From contig JAHIVG010000111.1 in assembly GCA_018816705.1 (NCBI GenBank), positions 1-35,159 on the forward strand: a DNA stretch of 35,159 nt, in the 5' to 3' direction. The position numbers and the translations under genes were made by a program. Positions 23,173 to 29,820 of this stretch are shown piece after piece; within the stretch, counting starts at the first letter, position 1, and the number at the start of each line of letters is the position of its first letter. Source of the stretch: Nanobdellota archaeon (GTDB lineage: Archaea; Nanobdellota; Nanobdellia; Woesearchaeales; JAHIVG01). The notes below the pieces were generated by a model. That model was not told the DNA's origin. It ran no database searches and saw only the letters and a program-made list of their open reading frames with translations.

Positions 23173-23556
23173 TTACCCTGTTTTCTCAATCCCTTTAAGA
23201 ACCTTCATCGCCCCCTCGGCCTTCTCAACCGGCACGAAGAGGTGGTCATGATGGAACGCAGAGACTGTATTGACGCTGATGCCCGCCTCTGCCAGCTTCT
23301 CGGTGATCTTGGCCAGGAAGCCCACAGCCTCGAGGTCGGAGTGCACTGTCAACGTTATCCACGACCAGGCCCCATCATATTCTATCATCTTCTTGTCCGC
23401 AATCTCTTTCCTCAGGATGAGCGTCGTGCCCTCCTCTTCCTCGAACACCAGCACAGGCATTAGCGAAGGGTCGAAATCGGCCTTGCAGAAAACGTATTCA
23501 CCCTTGTTGAGCTTCGGGCTCATCGAGTTCAGCAGTGTCTTGAGGTCTTTTATCAT
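23173..23556 (-). CDS. ACT-domain protein (COG3602-like)
   Basis: A 127-aa protein with two ACT-like halves. The second reads 'SWITLTVHSDLEAVGFLAKITEKLAEAGISVNTV', the usual ACT strand-helix pattern with the conserved glycine turn, and ends 'FHHDHLFVPVEKAEGAM'. ACT domains bind small ligands, often amino acids; no catalytic domain is attached, so it may be a stand-alone sensor. It matches the size and layout of the DUF2241/COG3602 group. GGAGG lies 7 nt before ATG 23556, a stronger ribosome binding site than most genes here. Confidence 0.85.
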   Translation of the reverse strand: MIKDLKTLLNSMSPKLNKGEYVFCKADFDPSLMPVLVFEEEEGTTLILRKEIADKKMIEYDGAWSWITLTVHSDLEAVGFLAKITEKLAEAGISVNTVSAFHHDHLFVPVEKAEGAMKVLKGIEKTG

Positions 23557-23592
23557 TTCACTTCCTCCGTTACCACATAATTTTAGCGTGGC

Positions 23593-24174
23593 TCATTTTT
23601 CCACCAGCTTGATGATTGTCTCTTCACCGAAAACCACTAGACCCTTTATTGCATTTAAGGCTACCTTGTCCTCATTTTTGATGTTGCTCTTGAAATCTTC
23701 TCTTGTCTGGTATATAGGATGCAATTTCTTTACGTTTATTAGATTAATTTCTTCGATTTCCCTCTTTAATTGTGCAAATCGTTTTCGGTCTGTGATGAGA
23801 AGGACGTCGATATCCTTGGCCTCGTGTTTCTTCAGGACTGAACCGAACAAGATGGCAGAATCAGCGCTCTTGATTTTCCTGATGTCAGTGACCCATCTCT
23901 TCACGTGAGCTGTGACATGTTCGACCTCCCTCTTCAATAGGAATCTGATATACTGCTGCACATAATCATCCTCGATGTTCAAGGTATAATAAATTGCCCT
24001 GCCCATTAGTTTTGATTTGAGGATGTTCCCCTTCTCAAGTCTCCTTGCGATTTTCAGGGCACCCATCGCACTGATTCCGATATCCTTCGCGATACTGCTG
24101 GCATTATAATCTCTTTCAGGATTCTTGAAGATCCTCAGGACGAAATCCATTTCGTTGGCAGTGATATCCTTCAT
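23593..24174 (-). CDS. Winged-helix and nucleotidyltransferase fusion protein
   Basis: The N-terminal 70 residues form a winged-helix DNA-binding domain ('NASSIAKDIGISAMGALKIARRL'). The C-terminal part is a minimal nucleotidyltransferase (MNT/pol-beta fold) with 'LFGSVLKKHEAKDIDVLLI': the GS pair and the two catalytic aspartates. In MNT/HEPN systems such enzymes act as antitoxins that AMPylate a HEPN toxin. No HEPN gene is visible beside it, so that role is unproven. The upstream region carries two operator-like inverted repeats around a TATA box, fitting self-repression. The length is 193 aa. Confidence 0.85.
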   Translation of the reverse strand: MKDITANEMDFVLRIFKNPERDYNASSIAKDIGISAMGALKIARRLEKGNILKSKLMGRAIYYTLNIEDDYVQQYIRFLLKREVEHVTAHVKRWVTDIRKIKSADSAILFGSVLKKHEAKDIDVLLITDRKRFAQLKREIEEINLINVKKLHPIYQTREDFKSNIKNEDKVALNAIKGLVVFGEETIIKLVEK

Positions 24175-24176
24175 TT

Positions 24177-24210
24177 AAACTCACAGTTTATATATATAAA
24201 CTCAAAGTTT
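24177..24210 (-). promoter_or_regulatory. Twin inverted-repeat operator around a TATA box
   Basis: Two copies of AAACTcacAGTTT / AAACTcaaAGTTT (24177-24189 and 24198-24210) flank TATATATA. The first begins three bases before ATG 24174. Their centres are 21 bp apart, two helical turns, so two dimers could bind the same face of the DNA and block TATA recognition. Confidence 0.65.
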
Positions 24211-24251
24211 AAATAGTTTTCGGTTTCAAAGTTGGCATGATTAGAAAAAAA

Positions 24252-24373
24252 TGCGGAGAGCAGGGCTCTCGACACCGAAAGGCGCTTCGAACCTGCGTAG
24301 GGACTAACCCATCAGGTTTCACATGACAATGCCACCCTAAGCCTGACCCGTTTGACCGCTCCGGCATCTCCGC
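24252..24373 (-). tRNA. tRNA-Leu(UAG) with two introns
   Basis: Minus strand: acceptor GCGGAGA/TCTCCGC with A73, anticodon stem TCAGG/CCTGA, anticodon TAG at 24337-24339, class II variable arm GGG-TTAGT-CCC, T stem GCAGG/CCTGC. Intron 1 is 24318-24335 (18 nt, site 37/38), bulges GG|G and AA|A with inner helix TGGC/GTCA. Intron 2 is 24266-24285 (20 nt, T-loop 59/60), central helix TTCG/CGAG, bulges AA|G and AG|C, inner helix CGCC/GGTG. The spliced T-loop is TTCGAAC and the mature length 84 nt. Seven T residues follow A73. CCA is not encoded. Confidence 0.93.
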
Positions 24374-24421
24374 AAGTAAAGCATGGACATCCAAGCAATC
24401 TCCGATTGCTCGTGTCTCCGC
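24374..24421 (-). ncRNA. Conserved hairpin leader of tRNA-Leu(UAG)
   Basis: The 48 bases before the tRNA begin GCGGAGA, identical to this tRNA's first seven bases, then CACGAGCAATC-GGA-GATTGCT. The 7-bp AGCAATC/GATTGCT hairpin is shared with the tRNA-Leu(CAG) leader. TTTTTATAGC lies about 25 nt upstream of the leader, so transcription would start at its first base. Confidence 0.6.
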
Positions 24422-24544
24422 ATTAGGATTGGGTTGATAAGTGCTATAAAAATCTTCACTTTTTAAACCCGAACAACAACATATTTAAATTCTGGAAGAA
24501 TATTGACCTGATAATCATTTGATAGAAAAACAAGGGTGATCCCA

Positions 24545-25267
24545 TTGGCCAAAAGACCAGTTCCGCTTTGCGTGCATCTAGAACGGATTGAGAATGCGCC
24601 AGGAGCGATAAAGGCTTATGCACAACAGATCAATAGGTTAGGTGGAGACTTTCCTGGCTTCGCGGCGTTAGAACCGGAAGACATCTCAAACCTCGACACC
24701 GCCGCTGCCCAAGCATTGGTGCTTGAGAACAATCTGTGGAATCCTGTCATCAGTGATTCTGTCGAGCGGCACCGCACAGCAGACGCCTCATACCGCACAG
24801 TCGAAGAGGTCTACCAGGAGCTGCTTGAAAGGGCCGGCGGCTGGAGGAGGCTCCTTCCCCAGCGGAGGGACCCTGCCCACAACGCCCAGCTCGACCATTT
24901 CGTGCCGCTCATAATGGAGACTCAAGACCTCCGGCGGAGAGGAGTATACGTGCCGGATAATTTTGTCACAATGACATTAGAGACTCCCGCGCTTGTAGGC
25001 ATCCCTTGCGCAGCGCTCATTTACCTTGCCACTTTGGTATGGCCTGAGACTTTCAGCCCGACTACGGATGCCATTGTGGAAGCGCTGAAGCAGCCGGAAA
25101 CCTACAGGGCCATCGCCCCTCAAGCGGGAATCATCTCTGCTTGCGGTGGATTATTTGCATCCGCTACCCGGTTCCCCAACGCAGGCAAGGAGCAATCCGT
25201 GTACATCGATAACACCATCGACCGGGCCATGGAACATGGCTATCTGCTGAGGCCAAAACCTTTTTAA
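24545..25267 (+). CDS. Uncharacterised 240-aa protein
   Basis: I do not recognise this gene. I favour TTG 24545 because GGTGAT at 24535-24540 is a good Shine-Dalgarno site for it; the track's GTG 24536 would lie inside that site. Two moderately hydrophobic stretches in the second half ('VGIPCAALIYLATLVWP' and 'APQAGIISACGGLFASA') could be buried helices or weak membrane spans. The first half is soluble, with an Arg-rich 'GGWRRLLPQRRDPAHN' loop. ATATTTAAAT lies about 60 nt upstream. The next gene's TATA box overlaps its stop codon. No pathway can be inferred. Confidence 0.7.
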   Translation: MAKRPVPLCVHLERIENAPGAIKAYAQQINRLGGDFPGFAALEPEDISNLDTAAAQALVLENNLWNPVISDSVERHRTADASYRTVEEVYQELLERAGGWRRLLPQRRDPAHNAQLDHFVPLIMETQDLRRRGVYVPDNFVTMTLETPALVGIPCAALIYLATLVWPETFSPTTDAIVEALKQPETYRAIAPQAGIISACGGLFASATRFPNAGKEQSVYIDNTIDRAMEHGYLLRPKPF

Positions 25268-25291
25268 ACTACGACCTCCCTTACTTTGTGA

Positions 25292-25804
25292 ATGGAACAG
25301 CACAAGCACCACCACCTTTACCTGCTCTTGGTGGCCACCTTCCTGGTCGTCGTCCTATTATTCTTCGTCAACATGAGGGCTTCCGGAGCCAAGACCTTCT
25401 GCGCTTCCACGAGCGACAGGATCGACTGCTTCTCCTGTTCAAAGGTCTGCGACGGACGATGCGACAATAGCATATGCTCAGGTATCGACCCGGACTGCCT
25501 CAACGACGGCTCCCCGCTCGCGAGCTGCACAAATGCCAGATGCAGGGACGGCGAGTTCAAGGGCAGCTGCCTCGACCACAACACCATGCTGATCGACAAG
25601 AGGCAGATAGACTGCTGTACGGGATCGTTCTGCGCCGAGGAAGGGCAGACCGTGATATGCCGTGACCCCGACGATGATAAGCGAGTTTGCGATAATTTCT
25701 TCGACCCGCCGTACAACTTCAGGTGGAAGGATTTTGGAGGCACGAGCGACTGCTGCAGAGACGACCCAGTTGCCAAAGAGCAGCTCTGTCACCATAAGAT
25801 TTAA
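25292..25804 (+). CDS. Membrane-anchored cysteine-rich protein
   Basis: One N-terminal membrane anchor ('LYLLLVATFLVVVLLFFV', residues 9-26) is preceded by a His-rich 'QHKHHH' segment. The outside part of about 140 residues has some 18 cysteines in patterns such as 'CFSCSKVCDGRCDN', 'DCCTGSFC' and 'SDCCRDDP'. It probably folds around disulphides or binds metal. I know no family with this pattern. CTTTTTAAACT lies about 27 nt before ATG 25292, so the mRNA is probably leaderless. It is a single-gene unit ending just before the Sm-like operon promoter. Confidence 0.78.
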   Translation: MEQHKHHHLYLLLVATFLVVVLLFFVNMRASGAKTFCASTSDRIDCFSCSKVCDGRCDNSICSGIDPDCLNDGSPLASCTNARCRDGEFKGSCLDHNTMLIDKRQIDCCTGSFCAEEGQTVICRDPDDDKRVCDNFFDPPYNFRWKDFGGTSDCCRDDPVAKEQLCHHKI

Positions 25805-25840
25805 AAACCCTACTTAAAACCCCATACACGAGGTGCTTTT

Positions 25841-26065
25841 ATGGAAACTTCACGACCACTGGATGCGCTCAACCAAGCGAGGAACAAGCGGGTCATGATC
25901 GATCTGAAGAATAACAGGCAATACATAGGGAAGCTGAAGGCTTTCGACATACACATCAATGTCGTCCTGGAAGAGGCAGAGGAAATGGTGAATGGAGAGC
26001 TCTCCCGCAAGCTGGGAGTGATCTTCATAAGGGGCGACACGATCACTGTGATATCACCGTCGTAA
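25841..26065 (+). CDS. Sm-like archaeal protein (LSm)
   Basis: A 74-aa RNA-binding protein that forms heptameric rings. The Sm1 motif ('[26 protein letters not shown]') and the Sm2 strand ('[15 protein letters not shown]') are clear. GAGGTG lies 5 nt before ATG 25841, and ACTTAAAAC about 25 nt upstream is the likely TATA box. It is followed by eL37 and eS8; Sm next to eL37 is a classic archaeal pairing and suggests a role tied to ribosomal or tRNA processing. Confidence 0.95.
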   Translation: METSRPLDALNQARNKRVMIDLKNNRQYIGKLKAFDIHINVVLEEAEEMVNGELSRKLGVIFIRGDTITVISPS

Positions 26066-26084
26066 GATGAAAGGAACACCGTCA

Positions 26085-26228
26085 ATGGGTAAGAAGTCGG
26101 GGAAGAAGACCCATATAGTGTGCAGGCGCTGCGGCAAGAGGACATATCACTGTCGGAAGAAGAGATGCAGCTCCTGTGGTTTCGGCAAGACCGCCAAGAT
26201 GAGGAAATACAACTGGCAGAAGAAGTAA
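26085..26228 (+). CDS. rpl37e: Large ribosomal subunit protein eL37
   Basis: A 47-aa basic zinc-ribbon protein, too short for the track. Cys13, Cys16, Cys28 and Cys31 ('CRRCGK' and 'CSSCGFG') form the zinc site, and the tail '[13 protein letters not shown]' is typical. It is somewhat shorter than most archaeal eL37, lacking a C-terminal extension. It lies 19 nt after the Sm-like gene and one base before eS8. Confidence 0.95.
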   Translation: MGKKSGKKTHIVCRRCGKRTYHCRKKRCSSCGFGKTAKMRKYNWQKK

Positions 26229-26229
26229 A

Positions 26230-26607
26230 ATGGCAACATCACAAGCAAGGAGCCACCTGAGCGTCTCAGGTTCGCTCTACAGGGACTATCGCAAGAAGAA
26301 GAAGTATGAGCACGGTTCCGTGCCCACCATGACCAAGCTGGACGAGCCCAAGCTGAAGGCGGTCAGGGTAATGGGCGACAACCGCAAGTACAAGCTGCTT
26401 AGGGGCAACGTGGCCAACGTATATGATCCCAAGTCGAAGAAGTATTCCAAGATCAAGATAAAGAACATCCTGGAGAACCCTGCCAACAGGCACTTCGTCA
26501 GGAGGAACATCATCACCAAGGGCACTGTCCTGGACACCGAGCTCGGCAAGGCAAGGGTTACTTCAAGGCCTGGACAGGACGGCGCCATCAACGCTGTGCT
26601 CATATGA
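26230..26607 (+). CDS. rps8e: Small ribosomal subunit protein eS8
   Basis: A 125-aa protein with the family's beta-barrel core ('VRVMGDNRKYKLLRGNVANV', 'NPANRHFVRRNIITKGTVLD', 'ARVTSRPGQDGAINAVLI'). It lies one base after the eL37 stop, in the Sm, eL37, eS8 operon. A 14-codon frame starting at its stop (ATGA) leads into a 60-base gap before deoxyhypusine synthase; I do not call it a gene. Confidence 0.96.
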   Translation: MATSQARSHLSVSGSLYRDYRKKKKYEHGSVPTMTKLDEPKLKAVRVMGDNRKYKLLRGNVANVYDPKSKKYSKIKIKNILENPANRHFVRRNIITKGTVLDTELGKARVTSRPGQDGAINAVLI

Positions 26608-26684
26608 AATCAGGGCTTTTCGATAAGGTCAGGGCAGAAGGCAGCTGAACTATTTTCTCAAAACACATTTTGATAGGTGATACT

Positions 26685-27626
26685 ATGCAGTTCGTCAAAG
26701 ACTTCAAGTGGAACAAGGGAATGAAGGCCAGCCAGTTGGTCGAGGGTTTTCGCAGCCTCGGCTACCAGTCCATCGAGCTGAGCAAGGCTTCGGACATATT
26801 CATGAAGATGAAGCATGACAACGCGAAGATCTTCCTGACCTTCACCTCAAACATGGTCACATCAGGCTTGAGGGGGTTCTTTGCCCAGCTTATCCGTAAG
26901 GGCATGGCAGATGTCATCGTCACCACCGTGGGTGGCATCGAGGAGGACATTATGAAGTCCGCCGGGGAGAAGTTCAGGGTCGGCAGGTTCACCGACGATG
27001 ATGTCGAGCTGCATGAGCATGGCATCAACCGTGTAGGGAACATCCTCATCACCAACGAGAGCTATATGCGCTTCGAGGACATGATGGGACCGATCCTCAA
27101 GAAGCTGTATCAGAAGAAGAAGCGCTGGCCAATATCAGAGATGCTCAAGGAGATAGGCCTCATGCTGGACGACGATGATTCCATCCTCTGCCAGGCAGCG
27201 AAGAAGAAGGTCCCGATATTCTGTCCTGCGATAACCGACGGTGCTTTCGGCTTCCACCTGTATCTCTTCCAGAAGAAGCATCCTGACTTCATTATAGATG
27301 TGGTCTCGGATTTCGGGAACATCCTGCTCAGCACGAGCCAGGACGAAAGGAAAGCCATCATCGCCCTGGGCGGCGGGATATCGAAGCATCATGCCATCCT
27401 CTGCACCCTCCTTAACGGCGGTGCTAATTATGCCGTCTACATGACCACGGCCAGGAGTACTTCCGGCAGCCTGAGCGGCGCAACCACCGACGAGGCCAAG
27501 TCCTGGGGCAAGGTCAAGGACGAGAGCGATGTAGCGACAGTCATCGGCGATGTGACAATCACTTTCCCGTTGGCCATGATTGCTGCATTAGAGAAGCTCG
27601 ACGAGGAGGGGCTTCTTGATGGATGA
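26685..27626 (+). CDS. dys: Deoxyhypusine synthase
   Basis: It transfers the aminobutyl part of spermidine to one lysine of aIF5A, the first step of hypusine formation. The NAD-binding signatures are present ('FLTFTSNMVTSGLRGFFAQL', 'VTTVGGIEED', 'IIALGGGISKHH'), and the catalytic lysine is in 'EAKSWGKV' (about Lys276). ATG 26685 follows GGTGAT; the track's TTG 26670 lies upstream of that site. The length is 313 aa. Its stop overlaps the start of a PLP decarboxylase that could supply a polyamine precursor. Confidence 0.95.
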   Translation: MQFVKDFKWNKGMKASQLVEGFRSLGYQSIELSKASDIFMKMKHDNAKIFLTFTSNMVTSGLRGFFAQLIRKGMADVIVTTVGGIEEDIMKSAGEKFRVGRFTDDDVELHEHGINRVGNILITNESYMRFEDMMGPILKKLYQKKKRWPISEMLKEIGLMLDDDDSILCQAAKKKVPIFCPAITDGAFGFHLYLFQKKHPDFIIDVVSDFGNILLSTSQDERKAIIALGGGISKHHAILCTLLNGGANYAVYMTTARSTSGSLSGATTDEAKSWGKVKDESDVATVIGDVTITFPLAMIAALEKLDEEGLLDG

Positions 27627-28809
27627 TTCTAAGATGGAACTAGGTTCCGGGTCGAAGACCGATTCTTCTGCATCTTGCCCGACTGAAACAACCAATAGTA
27701 GGGTGGGTGGGGGTTCGGGACGGAAGCGTATGGGGACTTGTAGACCTTGTACTTTAGAGGGGGCTCCCGCTGCCTGTAGAACGCCGCGCTTTGTCCTCTC
27801 AAAGAAGAAAGTCCTAGGACAGTTCCAAAAAGTTAGCCGGCTGGCTGACGTGGTATCCTACAGCTCGAAGACCAACCAGGACGTGACCAGGATCCTGGAA
27901 GACAGCACTGATTGCTGGTTCAGCATGCATCTCATCAATGAGCTGAAGCATGTCGAGGACATGAGCAGGATCCTATTTCTCGCTCACGCTTGGGACGACA
28001 GATTGATCGATAGGTTATTCAAGCTTGGCATAACTAAATTTGCCGTCGACAACGTGCCGGATCTCGAGCTGCTGCTGGCTTTCCTCGACGGCAACGATAT
28101 TAAGATTGACCTTTTCCTCAGGATAAGATTGCACGAGCTCACCGTCCGGACTGAGCGCTATTTTGTCTTCGGCATGTCAGCCGACACCATCAACGAGCTC
28201 ATACCCAAGCTGAGAGAGAATCCGAATATAGGCAGGCTCGGCGTCCATTTCCATCGTAAGACACAGAACATGAGCGAGTGGGACCTGGAGCATGACATCT
28301 CCGGGATGCTCGACGACAAGACCCTGGAAATGGTCGACTTCGTAAACATCGGTGGCGGCCTTCCGTCGGTATATGCCTCCACCAACAAGGACGTCCTCAA
28401 GAGCATCTTCGAGAAGATCTCTTCTTTCAAGGATTGGCTTGCCGAGAGAGATGTGAATATGGTCATCGAGCCCGGCCGCTTCATCGCAGCCCCTGCAGTC
28501 GAGCTTCACACCAGGATCATCAGGGTCTATGACAATAACATCGTCGTAGACGCATCTGTCTACAACACCGACATGGACGCCATAATCGTGCCTGTTAAGC
28601 TGTTGGTCGAAGGCGAGCTCGACAAGGGGAAAGGGAAGGCGTATGTCATCAAGGGCCTCACTCCCTGCTCCATGGACATCTTCAGGTACAGGGTCTATCT
28701 CAATGACCCTGAAGTAGGAGACAAAATCATTTTCCTCAACGCCGGCGCATACAACTTCTCCTCAGACTTCTGCGACCTGGAAAAGCTCGAGACCGAGATT
28801 GTTGATTGA
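27619..28809 (+). CDS. PLP-dependent fold-III decarboxylase (ornithine/DAP/arginine decarboxylase family)
   Basis: The alanine-racemase-fold decarboxylases are recognised by 'YSSKTN' (the PLP lysine, about residue 84 here), the 'HFHRK' strand, the 'NIGGGLPS' glycine loop, 'EPGRF' for phosphate binding and the late 'LTPCSMDIFRY' with the active-site Cys-x-x-Asp. The substrate cannot be read from sequence. Coupling to deoxyhypusine synthase (8-base overlap) suggests a polyamine precursor such as ornithine or carboxyspermidine. The first 55 residues or so are low-complexity and match no part of the family; they contain G-rich repeat copy 2. Translation might instead start at ATG 27730 or at a later non-ATG codon, which would trim this extension. 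Confidence 0.87.
   Translation: MDDSKMELGSGSKTDSSASCPTETTNSRVGGGSGRKRMGTCRPCTLEGAPAACRTPRFVLSKKKVLGQFQKVSRLADVVSYSSKTNQDVTRILEDSTDCWFSMHLINELKHVEDMSRILFLAHAWDDRLIDRLFKLGITKFAVDNVPDLELLLAFLDGNDIKIDLFLRIRLHELTVRTERYFVFGMSADTINELIPKLRENPNIGRLGVHFHRKTQNMSEWDLEHDISGMLDDKTLEMVDFVNIGGGLPSVYASTNKDVLKSIFEKISSFKDWLAERDVNMVIEPGRFIAAPAVELHTRIIRVYDNNIVVDASVYNTDMDAIIVPVKLLVEGELDKGKGKAYVIKGLTPCSMDIFRYRVYLNDPEVGDKIIFLNAGAYNFSSDFCDLEKLETEIVD
27701..27748 (+). repeat. G-rich dispersed repeat, copy 2, inside a coding frame
   Basis: GGGTGGGTGGGGG is followed by GGAAGCGTATGGGGACTTGTA. Compared with copy 1 (5492-5538) the second part differs at only a few bases. It lies within the open frame of the PLP decarboxylase, upstream of the conserved domain. 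Confidence 0.65.
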
Positions 28810-28824
28810 GCAATACCTACCTCA

Positions 28825-29820
28825 ATGATTTCTAGCAAACAATTAAAAAGGAGTGCATCATCACTTCCTGCCATGAAACACCGACTGGAACTTGTCAGCT
28901 GTAACCTGTGCGGAAAGGACAAGCCGAGGCTGAAGTGGCGCATAAAGAGCAGCATGTACTATCCGAAGCTCATGAACGCGCTGTCCAAGGTGGGCCGTGA
29001 CCCGCCTGAATATTTTGATATTGTGCAGTGCCGGCATTGCGGCTTAGTCTACACCAATCCTAGATACAGCTCAGAAGACCAGACAGAATCATATGAATCG
29101 CAAAAGCCAGGCAAGGCAAAGGAAACTTTCATCCAGAAGCTCAGGAAGACTTCCGAACGCAACCGTCTCAATTCCAGGATGCAGGAGATCGAGAGATATG
29201 CGAAGGGCATTCTCCTCGACGTGGGCTGCGCCGACGGCAAGCTCTTGACTGTCGCAAAAGAACGGGGCTGGAAGGTAATAGGCGTTGAACCCTTTGGAAA
29301 GGAGGCTGCTGCCTGCAGGAAGCTGGGGCTTGACGTCAAGACAGGCACGCTGGACACTGTCAAGCTGAAGGCCGACAGCATCAACGCCACAAACCTTAGT
29401 GACGTCATCGAGCACCTGCCCGATCCATCAAAGACCCTGGAACAGGTCCATCGCATCATGAAGAAAGGCGGCCTGCTATTGGTGTCCACGCAGGATATCG
29501 GCTCGTTCAATGCCAGGACCGGAGGCAAGGGCTGGGACCTCATCTCACCGGCTTCCCACCTGTACCAGTTCGACAAGAAGACATTGAAGGCCATGGTCGA
29601 GAAAGCGGGCTTCAGGACGATAAGGCTTTACAGGGACAACAACATGCTTCGGCATTATCTCAACTTCGCATTCGCCATGCTGTCAAGGTCTATCGTCTTC
29701 GCCAAGCTATTCCTTTACAGGTTGACCAAATCAAGATCTCTCAGGAGCCAGCTCAAGAAGACCACCTTGAGGTATTGGCCACCTCTCAATGACCATGTCA
29801 TTCTTTTGGCGAGGAAATGA
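28825..29820 (+). CDS. Class I SAM-dependent methyltransferase with N-terminal zinc ribbon
   Basis: The N-terminal cysteines 'CNLCGK' and 'CRHCGLVY' form a zinc ribbon. A Rossmann methyltransferase domain follows: 'ILLDVGCADGKLLTVAKERG' (SAM loop, motif I), 'VIGVEPFG' (acidic motif II) and 'LSDVIEHLPDP' (motif IV). This plan is common among methyltransferases of sugar and surface-glycan clusters. The C-terminal basic 100 residues may touch the membrane. The length is 331 aa from ATG 28825; ATG 28873, just before the zinc ribbon, is also possible. It lies 15 bases after the decarboxylase and abuts the flippase gene convergently. The substrate is probably a glycan. Confidence 0.85.
   Translation: MISSKQLKRSASSLPAMKHRLELVSCNLCGKDKPRLKWRIKSSMYYPKLMNALSKVGRDPPEYFDIVQCRHCGLVYTNPRYSSEDQTESYESQKPGKAKETFIQKLRKTSERNRLNSRMQEIERYAKGILLDVGCADGKLLTVAKERGWKVIGVEPFGKEAAACRKLGLDVKTGTLDTVKLKADSINATNLSDVIEHLPDPSKTLEQVHRIMKKGGLLLVSTQDIGSFNARTGGKGWDLISPASHLYQFDKKTLKAMVEKAGFRTIRLYRDNNMLRHYLNFAFAMLSRSIVFAKLFLYRLTKSRSLRSQLKKTTLRYWPPLNDHVILLARK

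Noticed and set aside
23593-24174. Complete MNT/HEPN toxin-antitoxin pair
   Set aside because: No HEPN gene lies on either side; the neighbours are an ACT protein and tRNA-Leu.
22300-24430. CRISPR array or mobile element suggested by many short repeats
   Set aside because: The repeats are tRNA introns, paired leaders and G-rich elements. There is no regular repeat-spacer pattern, no cas gene and no transposase.
26604-26648. 14-codon ORF overlapping the eS8 stop
   Set aside because: Too short to support and matches nothing I know; probably chance.
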